NCBI GenBank assembly: GCA_004554555.1 | Contig: SFLN01000039.1 | Span: 1-15,359 of the forward strand | Direction: 5' to 3' | Length of the DNA: 15,359 nucleotides | Source: [Eubacterium] saphenum | GTDB lineage: Bacteria; Bacillota; Clostridia; Oscillospirales; Ruminococcaceae | Made by a program: the position numbers and the translations under genes | Shown here: in pieces, positions 15,177 through 15,359 of the stretch | Position numbering within the stretch: the first letter of the stretch is position 1 | Layout: each line of letters opens with the position of its first letter | Notes under the pieces: generated by a model | Seen by the model: the letters and a program-made list of their open reading frames with translations, nothing else | Told to the model about the DNA's origin: nothing | Databases searched by the model: none

Positions 15177-15359
15177 TTAAAGCGCTGCTTTTGCCTTTTC
15201 GGTGAGCGCCGTGAAACCAGCCGCATCGTTAACAGCGATTTCGGAAAGCATCTTTCTGTTAAGCGTTACGTTTGCCTTTTTAAGACCGTTCATAAACGTG
15301 GAATAGTTCATGCCGTTCATCTTGCAGGCAGCGGAAATTCTGGTAATCCAAAGACGTCT
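15177..15359 (-). CDS. rplT: 50S ribosomal protein L20, C-terminal part
   Basis: The last 60 codons and the stop are visible; the 5' part lies beyond the right edge. The sequence RRLWITRISAACKMNGMNYS, then FMNGLKKANVTLNRKMLSEI and the ending FTALTEKAKAAL are diagnostic of bL20, which organises 23S rRNA early in 50S assembly. L20 is normally about 117-120 residues, so half the gene is present. In most bacteria it is the last gene of the infC-rpmI-rplT operon, and the strong terminator directly behind it agrees. The only CATG in the window lies inside this gene (15309-15312). Confidence 0.97.
   Translation of the reverse strand, partial: RRLWITRISAACKMNGMNYSTFMNGLKKANVTLNRKMLSEIAVNDAAGFTALTEKAKAAL

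Noticed and set aside
1091..15359. Variant ABC signature in SMC (LSGGEQTMVAI) considered as an anomaly
   Set aside because: I recall similar signatures in other Clostridia SMC proteins, and all catalytic motifs are present, so it is family variation.
1..15359. Search for CRISPR arrays, tRNA genes, insertion sequences and phage genes
   Set aside because: No regularly spaced repeats, no cloverleaf-like sequences in the gaps, no transposase or integrase motifs; gaps are all under 200 bases.

Overview
This window is a dense housekeeping region of a bacterial chromosome. All fifteen genes I can support lie on the minus strand, so transcription runs from high to low coordinates. The gene content and order, the SMC type and the GGAGG-like ribosome binding sites suggest a Clostridia genome, probably Oscillospirales/Ruminococcaceae-like. 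This is inferred from conserved neighbourhoods, not from a marker-gene search. Every base is either coding or in a gap shorter than 200 bases. I see no mobile element, CRISPR array, tRNA or rRNA.

Reading in the direction of transcription, the right edge holds the 3' end of rplT (ribosomal protein L20). A clear intrinsic terminator follows it. Next come a SpoU/TrmH-family rRNA 2'-O-methyltransferase and a 108-base gap with inverted repeats. After that is a tightly packed seven-gene run: topA, trmFO, plsX, rnc, a radical SAM gene, smc and ftsY. These genes overlap or are separated by at most 23 bases. They serve DNA topology, tRNA methylation, phospholipid synthesis, RNA processing, chromosome organisation and co-translational membrane targeting.

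A consensus sigma-A promoter with an extended -10 then starts a second operon: rdgB, yhbY, nadD, a GNAT acetyltransferase, yqeK and rsfS. It links nucleotide-pool cleaning, ribosome assembly and silencing, NAD synthesis and dinucleotide hydrolysis. The GNAT gene sits between nadD and yqeK, which are usually adjacent. A second consensus promoter drives rpsU (ribosomal protein S21), which is cut by the left edge of the window.

I found no convincing novel multi-gene system. The most unusual signal is in word composition. By hand scan the palindromes GATC, CATG and GGCC occur only once, once and twice in 15.4 kb, while other palindromes such as GCGC, TCGA and AGCT are abundant. This looks like an imprint of restriction-modification on the genome. 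Secondary points are the structured topA leader, a possible RNA-binding tail on the radical SAM protein, the missing acpP between plsX and rnc, and frequent TTG start codons.
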